A stretch of DNA of 64,000 bases from Jeotgalibacillus terrae (GCF_016908195.1 NZ_JAFBDK010000006.1:1-64000); one strand, 5' to 3'. Shown: positions 38,504 through 47,727, numbered from the stretch's first letter. Notes: generated by a model from the sequence alone, not told the origin. Numbers and translations: made by a program.

Positions 38504-39300
38504 TCTTCATCTTCCTCATCAAGATCAGGAAATTGAGAAAGCGGGTTATTTTTATCAGCTGGCGGCGGTGCACTGATAAGCGGCAATTCTCTGATCAGTT
38601 CTTCTAATTCAGGATAATAAAATGCTGCGACAGACAGCGTATAGACGAGCGGCTCGGACAAATCGTTCACTGAGATCTGCTCACTGTCATCTGAAAAGCT
38701 GACCTGTTCGACTTCCATAATCCGGTTTGATTCCTCTAATACGTCTAAGAACTGCTGCATTTCAAAGTAACTGTCTGATGTGACTGATAAATTCATCAAT
38801 ACTTTATAAAGACCAGACGGTGCCTGGATATCTGCAGGGACCGGGTCAGTTTCAACGACAACTTCTTCAGTTCCTTCATTCACTGCAGCATTTCCTTCTG
38901 AAGGTGTGTCAAGCGGATTTTCCATCTGCTCCGGTGCTTCCTCCACTTCATTTAACGACGTCACTTCAGCTTCTGTAATAGACACAGAACCAATCAGGCT
39001 TCCTGATACAAGTTCTGCTTTTTCAAGCTCAAGTATCAGCTGATCAACAAGCGGCTTCACAGGAATCTGCTTTTGAAGCTCTGCACTTGTTTCAAGTGAA
39101 ACATCCGGCTGGTCATTTCTGCTGAGCAGCATTGCTTCAATTAGTTGCTCCTCTGTTTCAAGCTGCTGCTCTTTCAGCTCCACCTCAGCATTCAGGGGAT
39201 AAATGAGTGAAAAATATAGCAGTACGGGAAGCATCACTGCTGCCACACCTAAAACAATCGTCACGATCGACGTTCTGTTTAATCTGTTATTCAACCTCAT
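38500..39300 (-). CDS. pilO: PilO-like pilus alignment protein
   Basis: Bitopic membrane protein, 266 residues: short cytoplasmic N-terminus, TM helix (about 12-32), coiled coil (about 33-75), an acidic low-complexity linker (about 105-150) and a ferredoxin-like domain (about 160-225) typical of PilO, with an acidic tail (LDEEDEE). In pili PilO pairs with PilN to connect the motor platform to PilM. Overlaps pilN by 14 bases and the next pilin by 4. Assignment comes from layout and gene order more than from sequence. Confidence 0.78.
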   Translation of the reverse strand: MRLNNRLNRTSIVTIVLGVAAVMLPVLLYFSLIYPLNAEVELKEQQLETEEQLIEAMLLSRNDQPDVSLETSAELQKQIPVKPLVDQLILELEKAELVSGSLIGSVSITEAEVTSLNEVEEAPEQMENPLDTPSEGNAAVNEGTEEVVVETDPVPADIQAPSGLYKVLMNLSVTSDSYFEMQQFLDVLEESNRIMEVEQVSFSDDSEQISVNDLSEPLVYTLSVAAFYYPELEELIRELPLISAPPPADKNNPLSQFPDLDEEDEE

Positions 39301-39874
39301 TCTCCTCTCTTACTAACTGCTGGTTCAGCATAATTGTGTATTGCGCAATGTATCTTGGCAGCAGATTCTCTGAAGCTTCTTCAAGTGCATCCACCTCTTC
39401 AGCTACAATACTTTGCAGTGAAACTTCCGACACTTTTTCTGACTGCTCGAGCTGATGAAGATAAAAAGCTGCCTCTCTGCTCATATCAAACTGTACAGTA
39501 AGTGTAATTAAACCTGTATCTGTATACTGAAAAGATTCGAAAAATCCTCTCTCAGGAAGTAATTCCGTAAAATGATTCAGCACCTCAACTGTTGGTATCG
39601 GATACTCTTCCATAAAAGCAATAGCTGATTCAAGTCGGTCTATATCCCCTGTAGACTGATTATTCATATTCTGCTGTTCAAGCAGCAGCTTTTCCTGTTC
39701 AGCCTGCTCAAGCTGTGATTCAATTCGGGCAAGTTCTTCATTCTTTGACCATTGAATAACAAAAATTGAAGCGGTGAGCAATATAAATGCTGCTAAAATT
39801 GGCAGGATAAATACTTTGCGGAAACGCTGCTTTTTTTGTTTTTTTGGCAGTAAGTTAATTGAAATCTGATTCAT
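39287..39874 (-). CDS. pilN: PilN-like pilus alignment protein
   Basis: A 195-residue bitopic protein starting with the PilN motif ISINLLPKKQKKQ (about 4-16), the cytoplasmic peptide that docks onto PilM, then a TM helix (about 22-43), a coiled coil rich in Glu/Gln (about 47-85) and a periplasmic-type alpha/beta domain. Its start overlaps the pilM stop by 4 bases. Partner of PilM and PilO in the alignment complex. Confidence 0.86.
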   Translation of the reverse strand: MNQISINLLPKKQKKQRFRKVFILPILAAFILLTASIFVIQWSKNEELARIESQLEQAEQEKLLLEQQNMNNQSTGDIDRLESAIAFMEEYPIPTVEVLNHFTELLPERGFFESFQYTDTGLITLTVQFDMSREAAFYLHQLEQSEKVSEVSLQSIVAEEVDALEEASENLLPRYIAQYTIMLNQQLVREENEVE

Positions 39875-40785
39875 CGCAGTCCCTCTTTTAACGCAAGTCC
39901 AATTGCCACTTCAAACCCTTCAGTACCTGTTTCCAGCAGATGCTCAAATTCTCTCGTTTTTGCTGGCTTTTCAATTTTTAATGACACGACATCTGAAAGT
40001 CCCTGATGGAATGTTTCGATTTGGGGATGATCACCGCTTAAGTACACTTTGCCGATCTCACCGTCATCCTGCAAAACAGAATAACGGTAAAACCTCATAA
40101 TCTTTTCGATTTCGCTGTAAAGCTCCTCAAACTCAATCTCTTCTAGTGCGATCGGCCTCATAAATAAAGGAAACCCTTCGTGGAAAACAGAAATCGTCAG
40201 CTGATTCTGTTCCATATGTAAAAACATTAAATGATCTGTTTCGTCAAGGTTGCCTGTGTAGCTGTAATATCTATAAAGGGCAAGCGGTGTAATATCAGCA
40301 GTTAATGGTTCAAGATGCACTTTTTCAAGCAAATCCCTGTAGCTGCTGACAATATCAACCGGTGATGCAAAAATAACAATCTGCTTCGCATCCTCCGAAG
40401 GCAATTTAACAAAATCAAAGACAGGATCCTCAAACGGAATCTGAATCCTGCTGCCAAGTTCCATATATAAATAACCGTGAATTTCCTGATCAGAAAGCGC
40501 TTCTTTTAATTCAACCTGTCTGACAATGACATATGGATCAGGAACGGTGAACTGAACTTTTTTACCTTTAATCTTCCAGTCACGCACACACTGTTCCATA
40601 ATCGCTTCAAGCGTTTCAAGGTCTTCAATCCTGCCCCGCTCTATAACACCTTCAGGCAGCTCATAATACTGAACCTGTCTGATATCAAGCGGCTCAAGTG
40701 ATTTCAACTCCACCATGCGGATCGCTTCTTCTGAAAACACAATATGTATAATTTGGTTCGAACGGCTTAATAAAGACTGTATCAT
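39871..40785 (-). CDS. pilM: PilM-like actin-fold pilus assembly protein
   Basis: Cytoplasmic 304-residue protein that would bind the N-terminal tail of PilN and link it to the PilB/PilC motor. The actin-like fold is suggested by the start IIHIVFSEEAIRMVEL, VQFTVPDPYVIVRQVEL, an inter-domain segment PLTADITPLALYRYY (about 170-184) and the late VYLSGDHPQ. First gene of the pilMNO-pilin-comC run, about 130 bases after the major pilin terminator. Confidence 0.85.
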   Translation of the reverse strand: MIQSLLSRSNQIIHIVFSEEAIRMVELKSLEPLDIRQVQYYELPEGVIERGRIEDLETLEAIMEQCVRDWKIKGKKVQFTVPDPYVIVRQVELKEALSDQEIHGYLYMELGSRIQIPFEDPVFDFVKLPSEDAKQIVIFASPVDIVSSYRDLLEKVHLEPLTADITPLALYRYYSYTGNLDETDHLMFLHMEQNQLTISVFHEGFPLFMRPIALEEIEFEELYSEIEKIMRFYRYSVLQDDGEIGKVYLSGDHPQIETFHQGLSDVVSLKIEKPAKTREFEHLLETGTEGFEVAIGLALKEGLR

Positions 40786-40884
40786 TCAACTAACCCTTTC
40801 CTAGCTGCGCTCAGCAATCAATGAGTATTGGCCTATGTAAAAATAGGATAATCCTATTATAACGTATTCAGAACTTTTGGATAG

Positions 40885-40914
40885 TAAAAAAACAAGCCCG
40901 GGGGCTTGTTTTTT
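40885..40914 (-). terminator. Terminator after the major pilin gene
   Basis: AACAAGCCC and GGGCTTGTT pair on a two-base loop region with T6 on the minus strand, overlapping the pilin stop; a partial terminator here would raise pilin transcripts above pilMNO. Confidence 0.88.
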
Positions 40915-41398
40915 AGTCATTTACTACTGCATCACGATTTAATGCTGTTTCAGCTACATGGCTATCTGCAGCAGCTCCATCAGCCGGATCTTCAACGTCT
41001 CTTTCATCACCGTCTAAATAGACTGTATAGGTTAGCTGATTACCATTATCCGCTGCCACTATTACTGAAGAAGTATCTCTATCATAAGTAGTATTATCGC
41101 CATCCGGATCTTCTAATGTTTCAATATAACCATCTGTTTCCAAATCATCAAGTGAAATCGTAACAGTATTACCTGAATCCGGAACCAGATTATTGTCACC
41201 AGCTACAGCAATCTTCGCTGAACTAATCATCTGTTGCGCATTCGCAACATGAGCGTCTTGTCGAGTATTATCAATAATCCCGCCAATCGCTGGAATCGCA
41301 ATAGCAGCGATGATTCCCAGGATTACAACGACTGCGAGCAATTCGATCAGTGTAAGACCGCGCTCATTTTTTACGATAGACTTTAATTTTCTGAACAT
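40913..41398 (-). CDS. pilA: Major type IV pilin (probable)
   Basis: A 161-residue type IVa-like prepilin. Leader MFRKLKSIVKNERG is cut before LTLIELLAVVVILGIIAAIA with Glu at +5; the long N-terminal helix includes PAIGGIIDNTRQDAHVANAQ; the head (about 60-161) is acidic and lacks cysteines, so it is not locked by a disulfide. A GGGGG ribosome site precedes ATG. It has its own 93-base upstream gap and a strong terminator, which suggests high-level separate expression and points to it as the major subunit. Confidence 0.92.
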   Translation of the reverse strand: MFRKLKSIVKNERGLTLIELLAVVVILGIIAAIAIPAIGGIIDNTRQDAHVANAQQMISSAKIAVAGDNNLVPDSGNTVTISLDDLETDGYIETLEDPDGDNTTYDRDTSSVIVAADNGNQLTYTVYLDGDERDVEDPADGAAADSHVAETALNRDAVVND

Positions 41399-41491
41399 GT
41401 TTGTACCCCCATTTAATAATAAGATTATTCCTGTCTTTTATACTACTACATAACTGTATGAAAAATACAGTATAAAATAACTAAAATGTGC

Positions 41492-42703
41492 TTAATATTG
41501 CTGTACGTCATTAAAGATTTCAAACATTGGTACCATGATTGCAGTTACGATTGTTCCAACAATCGCTGCAAGAAACACGATCATCAGTGGTTCTATCAAA
41601 GATTTCAGCTGTTCTGTTGCATGATCAACTTCTTTTTCATAGAAATCAGCTACTTTCCCTAACATAGAGTCTAATGAACCAGTCTGTTCACCAATTTGTA
41701 TCATTTGTGAAATCAGAGGAGGAAAGGCCCAGTGATTTTTCATCGGTTCAGTCAGTGAATTTCCCCGTTCAAGTGATTCTCTCGATTCCCTTATCACTTT
41801 TGCGATGACTTCATTTTCAACAATTGTCTCTGAAATCGCCATTGCCTGCAGAATCGGCACTGAACTTGAAAATAGCGAACTTAACGTTCTTGTCATTCTT
41901 GCGAGTATCGCTTTTTGAATCATTTTTCCGAACAAAGGAATCTTCAGCACAACATAATCAAACTGATATTTTGTTTTCGGATGCTTTTTCAGTGCTACAA
42001 GTCCAGCGAAGACTGCAGCCAGCATAAGAATGACGATGTACCACCAGTCCACCATAAAGTCACTGGCATTTAGAACAAATTGTGTGATGAGCGGCAACTC
42101 ACCGCCAAAATCAGCGAACATATTCACAAAAGTCGGAACAACAGACGTTAATAGAAACACCACTACTCCAAAAGCAACAATTGCAACGACAATCGGATAA
42201 GACAATGCAGACCTGATTTTCTGTCGCGTGCTGTACTGCTTCTCATAATGGTCCCCAAGCCGCTCGAGTGTCTCATCCAGATTTCCTGTCGCTTCCCCGG
42301 ACCTCAGCATATTGATAAAGAACGGTTCGAATATCCGGTTAAATTTTGCAAGTGATTCTGACAGTGTATTACCTTCACGCAGTTCCGCCTCAACGGACAT
42401 CAGTGCTTTTCGCAGCGCTTTACTTTCTGTCTGTTTAGCCAGTACAGCTGTTGAGTCGACCACTGTTACGCCGGCTTTCAGCAGTGTTGAAAACTGGCGC
42501 ACAAAAATAACCAGATGCTGAAGCTTAACAGGATTCCCGATTGCGATATCTTTTGTTAACAGGGTTTCCTGCTGCTCTTCGATATCTGTGACGCGGATAC
42601 CGTCAGAGGCAAGCTGCTGGATCGCTTCTTTTCTCGTCACAGCAGAGATGATACCTTTTTTTAAACCGCTTTTCGTTCTGCCCTCATATTTATACCGTGC
42701 CAT
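41492..42703 (-). CDS. pilC: PilC/GspF-type inner membrane platform protein
   Basis: A 403-residue polytopic platform protein with two T2SSF domains (about 65-190 and 270-395) and TM helices near 168-190, 215-238 and 375-398. Family segments visible: FVRQFSTLLKAGVTVVDS, GEATGNLDETLERLGDHYE, and the repeat GEQTGSLDSMLGKVADFYE in the second half. ATG behind AAGGAGAG. It follows pilT by 13 bases. Confidence 0.96.
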   Translation of the reverse strand: MARYKYEGRTKSGLKKGIISAVTRKEAIQQLASDGIRVTDIEEQQETLLTKDIAIGNPVKLQHLVIFVRQFSTLLKAGVTVVDSTAVLAKQTESKALRKALMSVEAELREGNTLSESLAKFNRIFEPFFINMLRSGEATGNLDETLERLGDHYEKQYSTRQKIRSALSYPIVVAIVAFGVVVFLLTSVVPTFVNMFADFGGELPLITQFVLNASDFMVDWWYIVILMLAAVFAGLVALKKHPKTKYQFDYVVLKIPLFGKMIQKAILARMTRTLSSLFSSSVPILQAMAISETIVENEVIAKVIRESRESLERGNSLTEPMKNHWAFPPLISQMIQIGEQTGSLDSMLGKVADFYEKEVDHATEQLKSLIEPLMIVFLAAIVGTIVTAIMVPMFEIFNDVQQY

Positions 42704-42715
42704 GACAGACTCTCC

Positions 42716-43741
42716 TTACATATAAGGCTTCGCTGTTTCCTGCGAAATCATATTTTTATCGTACAGTTCCCTGACTGCTGACTGAATCAGCTGCATACCC
42801 TGTGCCATGGACGTCTGGATCACTGATGGCAGCTGGTGAACTTTTTCAGTTCTGATCAGGTTTGCAACAGCCGGGTTATTTGTCATAATCTCTACAGCTG
42901 CAACACGCCCCTTTTTATCTTTTAAAGGCAGCAGGCGCTGTGAGATCACGCCTTTTAAGACGCTTGCAAGCTGCAGTCTGATCTGCGGCTGCTGTTCAGG
43001 CGGAAATACATCAATGATCCGCTCAACAGTTGATGCAGCGCTTGACGTATGAAGCGTTGCAAAGACAAGGTGTCCGGTTTCAGCAGCTGTGATTGCTGTC
43101 TGAATCGTTTCCAGGTCTCTCATTTCACCAACGAGGATAATATCCGGGTCCTGTCTTAGTGCACTTCTGAGTCCATTGGCGAATGTTTTTGTATCATAGC
43201 CGACTTCCCGCTGGTCAATGATACAGCCATCGTGGCTGTGCAGATATTCAATCGGGTCCTCAAGCGTGATAATATGTTTTTTCTCTGTCTGATTAATATG
43301 CTGAATCATTGACGCGAGTGTTGTTGATTTACCGCTTCCGGTAGGGCCTGTCACAAGAACCAGTCCCTGATGGTAATGGGAAATCTCTTCAAGCACAGGT
43401 GGAAGCTGCAGGCTTTTCAATGATGGAATAGATGTTGGGATCACCCTGATTGCAAGTGACATACAATTCCGCTGATGATACACATTCACACGGAATCTAG
43501 ACACCCCTGGCAGACCATAAGAGAAATCAAGTTCACCTTTCTCTCTTAAATGATCCCATTTCCCTTCAGGAATAATTGCTTCTGCCATTTTCTCAGTATG
43601 ATTCATTTTTAGCTTATCTTTACCAAGCCTCTTCAGACTGCCGTCAATTCTGAGTACTGGCGGCGATCCGACTGACAGGTGCATATCAGACGCGCCGAGT
43701 TCGAATGCGGTTTTCAGTAAATAGTGAATTTCCTCTTTCAT
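42716..43741 (-). CDS. pilT: Pilus retraction ATPase PilT
   Basis: Hexameric ATPase that disassembles pili and powers twitching. The 341-residue protein has Walker A VTGPTGSGKSTTLASM (about 130-145), Asp box, Walker B DIILVGEMRDLETI (about 192-205), the His box GHLVFATLHTSSAAST, and the retraction-ATPase AIRVIP segment (about 98). It matches PilT length, unlike the longer PilB. ATG behind AGGAGC. Its presence means the system is a retractile pilus and not just a secretion or competence pseudopilus. Confidence 0.95.
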   Translation of the reverse strand: MKEEIHYLLKTAFELGASDMHLSVGSPPVLRIDGSLKRLGKDKLKMNHTEKMAEAIIPEGKWDHLREKGELDFSYGLPGVSRFRVNVYHQRNCMSLAIRVIPTSIPSLKSLQLPPVLEEISHYHQGLVLVTGPTGSGKSTTLASMIQHINQTEKKHIITLEDPIEYLHSHDGCIIDQREVGYDTKTFANGLRSALRQDPDIILVGEMRDLETIQTAITAAETGHLVFATLHTSSAASTVERIIDVFPPEQQPQIRLQLASVLKGVISQRLLPLKDKKGRVAAVEIMTNNPAVANLIRTEKVHQLPSVIQTSMAQGMQLIQSAVRELYDKNMISQETAKPYM

Positions 43742-43752
43742 GTGTACAGCTC

Positions 43753-45408
43753 CTATTCTATTGCCACACGCATTATCTCTTCTGTTGTTGTGATGCCCTG
43801 CTTAACTTTCAGCAGTCCGTCATCAATTAAAAAGATCGTTTTGTTTTTAATCGCCACTTCTCTAAGCTTCGCAAAAGATTCACGGTTTAAGATAATATTT
43901 CTCATTGTTTCATCAATCATAAGCACCTCATGAATGGCAATCCGTCCTTTATATCCGGTCATATTGCAGGACGTACATCCACGGCCTTTATAAACAGTTT
44001 CAATTTTAATACCACGCTTTGCAAAAATCTCTTTTTCACTGACTGATGCTTCGTGTTTTTCCGCACAGTCACGGCACACTTTCCGCACGAGACGCTGGGC
44101 CACTACACCGCTTAATGAAGATGCAATCAGGAATGGTTCTACCCCCATATCAAACAGCCTTGTCACCGTACTAAGTGAATCATTCGTGTGGATGGTACTG
44201 AGGACGAGGTGTCCGGTCAACGATGCCCTGATCGCAACTTCAGCCGTTTCCTGGTCACGGATTTCCCCGACCATGATAATGTTCGGATCCTGACGGAGGA
44301 TCGCTCTCAGTCCTTTGGCAAAAGTAAGTCCGACGTTTGAATTCACCTGAATCTGGTTAATTCCTTCAAGCTGATACTCAACCGGATCTTCAACGGTAAT
44401 AATATTCACGTCTTCACTGTTCAGCTTGTTTAATGCTGCATACAGTGTTGATGATTTACCTGAACCCGTAGGCCCGGTAATCAGTACAATCCCTGTCGGC
44501 TTTTCAATCATCGACTGAAAACGCTGCAGGTTCAACCTGTTAAATCCAAGCGTCTGGATATCATTCAGCGAACTGCTCAGATCAAGAATACGCAGCACGA
44601 TTTTTTCACCGTAAACGGTTGGAAGCGTTGAGACACGCAAGTCAATTGGTTTGTAATCAACATTAATCTTAATTCTGCCATCCTGCGGAATCCGTTGTTC
44701 TGTGATATCAATATTGGCCAGAATTTTAATACGGGCTGTCAGCATCGCCTGGATATGCTTTGGCAGCACACGTTCAGTACGTAGAACGCCGTCTACACGG
44801 ATTCTGACCAGCACTTTCGTTTCCTGGGGATCAATATGGATATCACTCGCCCGCTGAGAAGAGGCAGCTGATAAAAGCTGATTAACAAGCCTGATAATTG
44901 GAGACTCCATATCGGTTAGTTCCTGAGCAGAAACTTCCTGTGTCTCCTCAATTTTGAGCTCTTCAAAGCCTTCTTCTGTCTCGTAATACTTATTAATTGA
45001 ACGGATAATATCATCTTTTGTAGAAATAACCGGCCTTATATCAAAGCCGGTTGATAATCTCAGATCTTCAATTGTATAAAAGTCCATCGGATCATTCATT
45101 GCAACGTACAGCTTATCTCCTTCTTTTTTCAAAGGGATAATGAGCTTGCGCTGTGCCTCGTCTTTTGGAATCAGCGTAAAAAGATTTGTATCAAACGGAT
45201 ATCTGTAAAGGCTGACCCGCTCTATACCAAGCTGTACTTCAAGTACTTCGATCAGCTGCTGTTCAGTGATATACCCTCTTTCAAGAAGTGCATCACCAAG
45301 TTTTAAATGCTGTTGTTTTTCAGCCAGTGTTTTCTCCAGCTGTTCCTGGGACAGGACACCTGCCTCAATCAGCATATCACCCAGCCGCTTTTTTGGTTGA
45401 ACTGCCAT
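43753..45408 (-). CDS. pilB: Pilus extension ATPase PilB with N-terminal MshEN-like motif
   Basis: Hexameric ATPase that drives pilin addition. The 551-residue protein begins with two tandem copies of an RLGDMLIEAGVLSQEQL-like motif (about 8-24 and 36-53: LGDALLERGYITEQQL), the pattern of the c-di-GMP-binding MshEN domain. N1/N2 domains follow, then Walker A GPTGSGKSSTLYAALNK (about 312), Walker B NIIMVGEIRDQETAEVAI, the His box GHLVLSTIHTND and a CxxC...CxxC zinc site (CRDC, CTSC) near 455-490. ATG behind GGGGAAGG. First of pilB-pilT-pilC. Confidence 0.96.
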   Translation of the reverse strand: MAVQPKKRLGDMLIEAGVLSQEQLEKTLAEKQQHLKLGDALLERGYITEQQLIEVLEVQLGIERVSLYRYPFDTNLFTLIPKDEAQRKLIIPLKKEGDKLYVAMNDPMDFYTIEDLRLSTGFDIRPVISTKDDIIRSINKYYETEEGFEELKIEETQEVSAQELTDMESPIIRLVNQLLSAASSQRASDIHIDPQETKVLVRIRVDGVLRTERVLPKHIQAMLTARIKILANIDITEQRIPQDGRIKINVDYKPIDLRVSTLPTVYGEKIVLRILDLSSSLNDIQTLGFNRLNLQRFQSMIEKPTGIVLITGPTGSGKSSTLYAALNKLNSEDVNIITVEDPVEYQLEGINQIQVNSNVGLTFAKGLRAILRQDPNIIMVGEIRDQETAEVAIRASLTGHLVLSTIHTNDSLSTVTRLFDMGVEPFLIASSLSGVVAQRLVRKVCRDCAEKHEASVSEKEIFAKRGIKIETVYKGRGCTSCNMTGYKGRIAIHEVLMIDETMRNIILNRESFAKLREVAIKNKTIFLIDDGLLKVKQGITTTEEIMRVAIE

Positions 45409-45426
45409 CAGCCTTCCCCCTTGCTA

Positions 45427-46893
45427 TTACTTAGGGTTTTGTTCCCCTTTTTCAGTTTCATTTTGATCATTTTCTTTTCTGCCGGACTGTCCGTCACTAC
45501 CAGAATTGTTTTCGCCGGACGAGTCATTTCCTTCTGAGTTGTCACCTTCAGCATTTCCACCTGAAGAGCCAGTTTCATTTGAACCGGATCCGTCAGAGCT
45601 GCTTTCACCAGAGTTATTTCCTGAATTGTTTCCGTTATTATCGTTATCATCAGTTCCATTTGAACCCTGATCGTCATTACCAGCCGGGTTGCTTCCATCT
45701 TCAGACTGGTCATCTTCTGCCAGCTGTTCAGGCGTTTCAAGACTGCTGACTTCTACGCGGTGAACCGGCGGATAAAAATCTTCATAGAGAAATTCTCTCT
45801 CTAATTCATAGGAATCAGCATCAAACGTCACCCGCTCTACAGGAATCAGTTGACCGTCCACGCCATTTTCAGTTACTTCAACTGCTCCATCAGCAACAAA
45901 CGGACTGTACTGACGGACTGTTCTAAATGGCAGGACATCCGTTTCACTGATCTCTGCCTGATAGGTAAACGGCTGTTCAGGCCCTGTAATTCTGACATAG
46001 AGTGTTCCCTGAATGGACTCAGCGCTGATTGTAAATTCAGATTGAGTGGCATTCATCACTTTATAATCATTACCGCTCGCTGACGTGACTCTTGCCTCTT
46101 TACCTTCTGTCGCATATTCAGGCAGACGCGTACTGATATGACGCTCTGCAATGGTTAGCGGCGTATCAAGTACGGCAGTATGGACAACAGTTGCAATTTT
46201 TGAGAGTTCTTCATCCGTAATCTCGTAATCTTCCACTGATTCAATCACCTGGTTTGATAGATTCAGTACAGAATAATACTGCCCGGGTGAGAGCGTGACT
46301 GATTCATGGGCAAATAAATAGTTCTGCTGTCCTGCAGTTACTGTGAATGTTCCGGCTGCTTCAGCGATTAACGTTTCACCTGTTCCGGATGACAGCAGTG
46401 ATTCAAGTTCAATCGGGTCATCTGCTGCTGGCTGTAAGTAAGCGATCCGGCTTTCTATCTCACTCTGTACTTTTATCGGATCAAGCACATCTGATTCAGG
46501 TAAGCCGAAATCCCTGCTGAGCAGCGTTATGACATCCCCCATTTTCACATTCAGCGGTACTGGATTCGATAATCCGGATTCTGCTGTCTGTACAGCTTCT
46601 GAAGGAAAAAATTCTATTAATTCAGGGCTGAGAACAGATTGTTCATCACCATACGCCACAGCCAGATCTGACTGCTGCTTCCAGTTCAGTATATCTTCTA
46701 TTACAGCAGCTTCTGCCTCTTCAGTTGTGAGGCCCGCCACATTTGTTCTACCAATCATTGTCCCTTCAGTGAACACTTCCTCACCTGATGTTGTTCCCGG
46801 AAGAAGTGCCGGTCCTGCCTGCGTGGCACCGGCAATGATCACAAATGATAGCAGCATAACTGCCAGCATTTTTAACGCCACGTTCTGACTCAT
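45427..46893 (-). CDS. Secreted G5-like domain protein with Ser/Gly/Asn/Asp-rich tail
   Basis: A 488-residue secreted or anchored protein: signal peptide or TM (about 8-28), an N-terminal region with peptidoglycan-binding-like repeats resembling the start of VanW/YoaR proteins (GRTNVAGLTTEEAEAAV, about 45-61), a G5-like strand pattern (about 315-385, ENGVDGQLIPVERVTF...DFYPPVHRVEVSS) and a 95-residue tail of Asn, Gly, Ser, Asp and Glu. No LPXTG motif. Start taken as ATG 46893; a TTG 12 bases upstream is also open. It sits between pilB and a PRC-barrel gene; function unknown, a wall-spanning pilus-associated role is conjecture. Confidence 0.72.
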   Translation of the reverse strand: MSQNVALKMLAVMLLSFVIIAGATQAGPALLPGTTSGEEVFTEGTMIGRTNVAGLTTEEAEAAVIEDILNWKQQSDLAVAYGDEQSVLSPELIEFFPSEAVQTAESGLSNPVPLNVKMGDVITLLSRDFGLPESDVLDPIKVQSEIESRIAYLQPAADDPIELESLLSSGTGETLIAEAAGTFTVTAGQQNYLFAHESVTLSPGQYYSVLNLSNQVIESVEDYEITDEELSKIATVVHTAVLDTPLTIAERHISTRLPEYATEGKEARVTSASGNDYKVMNATQSEFTISAESIQGTLYVRITGPEQPFTYQAEISETDVLPFRTVRQYSPFVADGAVEVTENGVDGQLIPVERVTFDADSYELEREFLYEDFYPPVHRVEVSSLETPEQLAEDDQSEDGSNPAGNDDQGSNGTDDNDNNGNNSGNNSGESSSDGSGSNETGSSGGNAEGDNSEGNDSSGENNSGSDGQSGRKENDQNETEKGEQNPK

Positions 46894-46911
46894 TGGATGC
46901 ACCAACTTTCA

Positions 46912-47622
46912 TTATTCAACCGAAGTTGCAAGCTTAGCAAATGTAGAAGGCCCTCTTTGTTTCGTCATTTCAATCTGATCTTCAGTCAGCACTTCACCTG
47001 CTGAGAGTATTTTTTCACCGCTGTAATCAGTCACATCATTCTTTAACGTTTTTCCAACTAGCATAGACATCTGCTTTTCTTTTAACTGGTCAACTTTTGA
47101 CGTTTCTTCTTCAGGTTCAGCGTTTACAACTTCAATTGAATCTCTGATCGCGTTCAGTGCTTCTTCTTCAAGCACGATAATATCTTTTCCGTATGTGATC
47201 ACGAACTCAGCATCAATAAAACCACTTTGATCAGTTGCATCAATATTAAGTGTTTCAATTGATCCTGATTCTTCACTAAAATAATACTCTTTAATTTCAC
47301 CGGCTAATTGCCCTTTTTTCGTAATGGCTTTTGTATCAGCTACAGAAATTTTTCTATTCAGGAGCTGATTCGCAATCGGGATTTCATTCAGGTCAATGAC
47401 AGCACCGCTGTTTTCAACAGTGATCGCATATCCGCCCAGGCCGATTATCTTTTTAAAAGGGATGGCTCTGACACTTGTCTGCCAGTCTTCGTGTTCGATC
47501 GCAATAAAATCCACTGATCTTTTTTCAGGATTTACAACAATTGATTTTACTGTCCCAATCTCTGTACCGTCTGTAATTGAAATAACCGGCAGGCCTATAA
47601 GTTCTGTACTGTTTTTCATCAT
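46912..47622 (-). CDS. PRC-barrel domain protein
   Basis: A cytoplasmic 236-residue protein with two PRC-barrel-like halves: one about 3-75 (ELIGLPVISITDGTEIGTVKSIVV, in part) and one about 85-155 (KGQLAGEIKEYYF), plus a C-terminal segment (LVGKTLKNDVTDYSGEKILSAGEVLTEDQIE) that resembles a third short barrel or SAF-like strand set. PRC barrels mediate RNA or protein contacts. Start chosen at ATG 47622 behind AGGTGTGG. Placed second in the pilus-side operon; its job there is unknown. Confidence 0.78.
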   Translation of the reverse strand: MMKNSTELIGLPVISITDGTEIGTVKSIVVNPEKRSVDFIAIEHEDWQTSVRAIPFKKIIGLGGYAITVENSGAVIDLNEIPIANQLLNRKISVADTKAITKKGQLAGEIKEYYFSEESGSIETLNIDATDQSGFIDAEFVITYGKDIIVLEEEALNAIRDSIEVVNAEPEEETSKVDQLKEKQMSMLVGKTLKNDVTDYSGEKILSAGEVLTEDQIEMTKQRGPSTFAKLATSVE

Positions 47623-47657
47623 TTCCCACACCTATTCTTTTTTAGTTTTATCATTTA

Positions 47658-47695
47658 GCTTTGTAAAAGTTGGCTGTTGATTTCCGCTGCAGCTG
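47658..47695 (+). repeat. Left-end fragment of the dispersed repeat
   Basis: AGCTTTGTAAAAGTTGGCTGTTGATTTCCGCTGCAG (36 bases, positions 47658-47693) matches the left end of copy A and of the copy at 63944, then stops. It lies upstream of the PRC-barrel gene. Confidence 0.65.
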
Positions 47696-47727
47696 TTCTG
47701 AAACTGCATTTATCTTTAATAAATAAT

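Noticed and set aside
38063-45408. Competence (comG) pseudopilus operon
   Set aside because: There is a PilT retraction ATPase, pilM-pilN-pilO and a 551-residue PilB with an MshEN-like start, which comG operons do not have.
45408-45740. 110-codon frame on the minus strand
   Set aside because: Out-of-frame shadow of the low-complexity tail of the secreted G5-like protein; no ribosome site.
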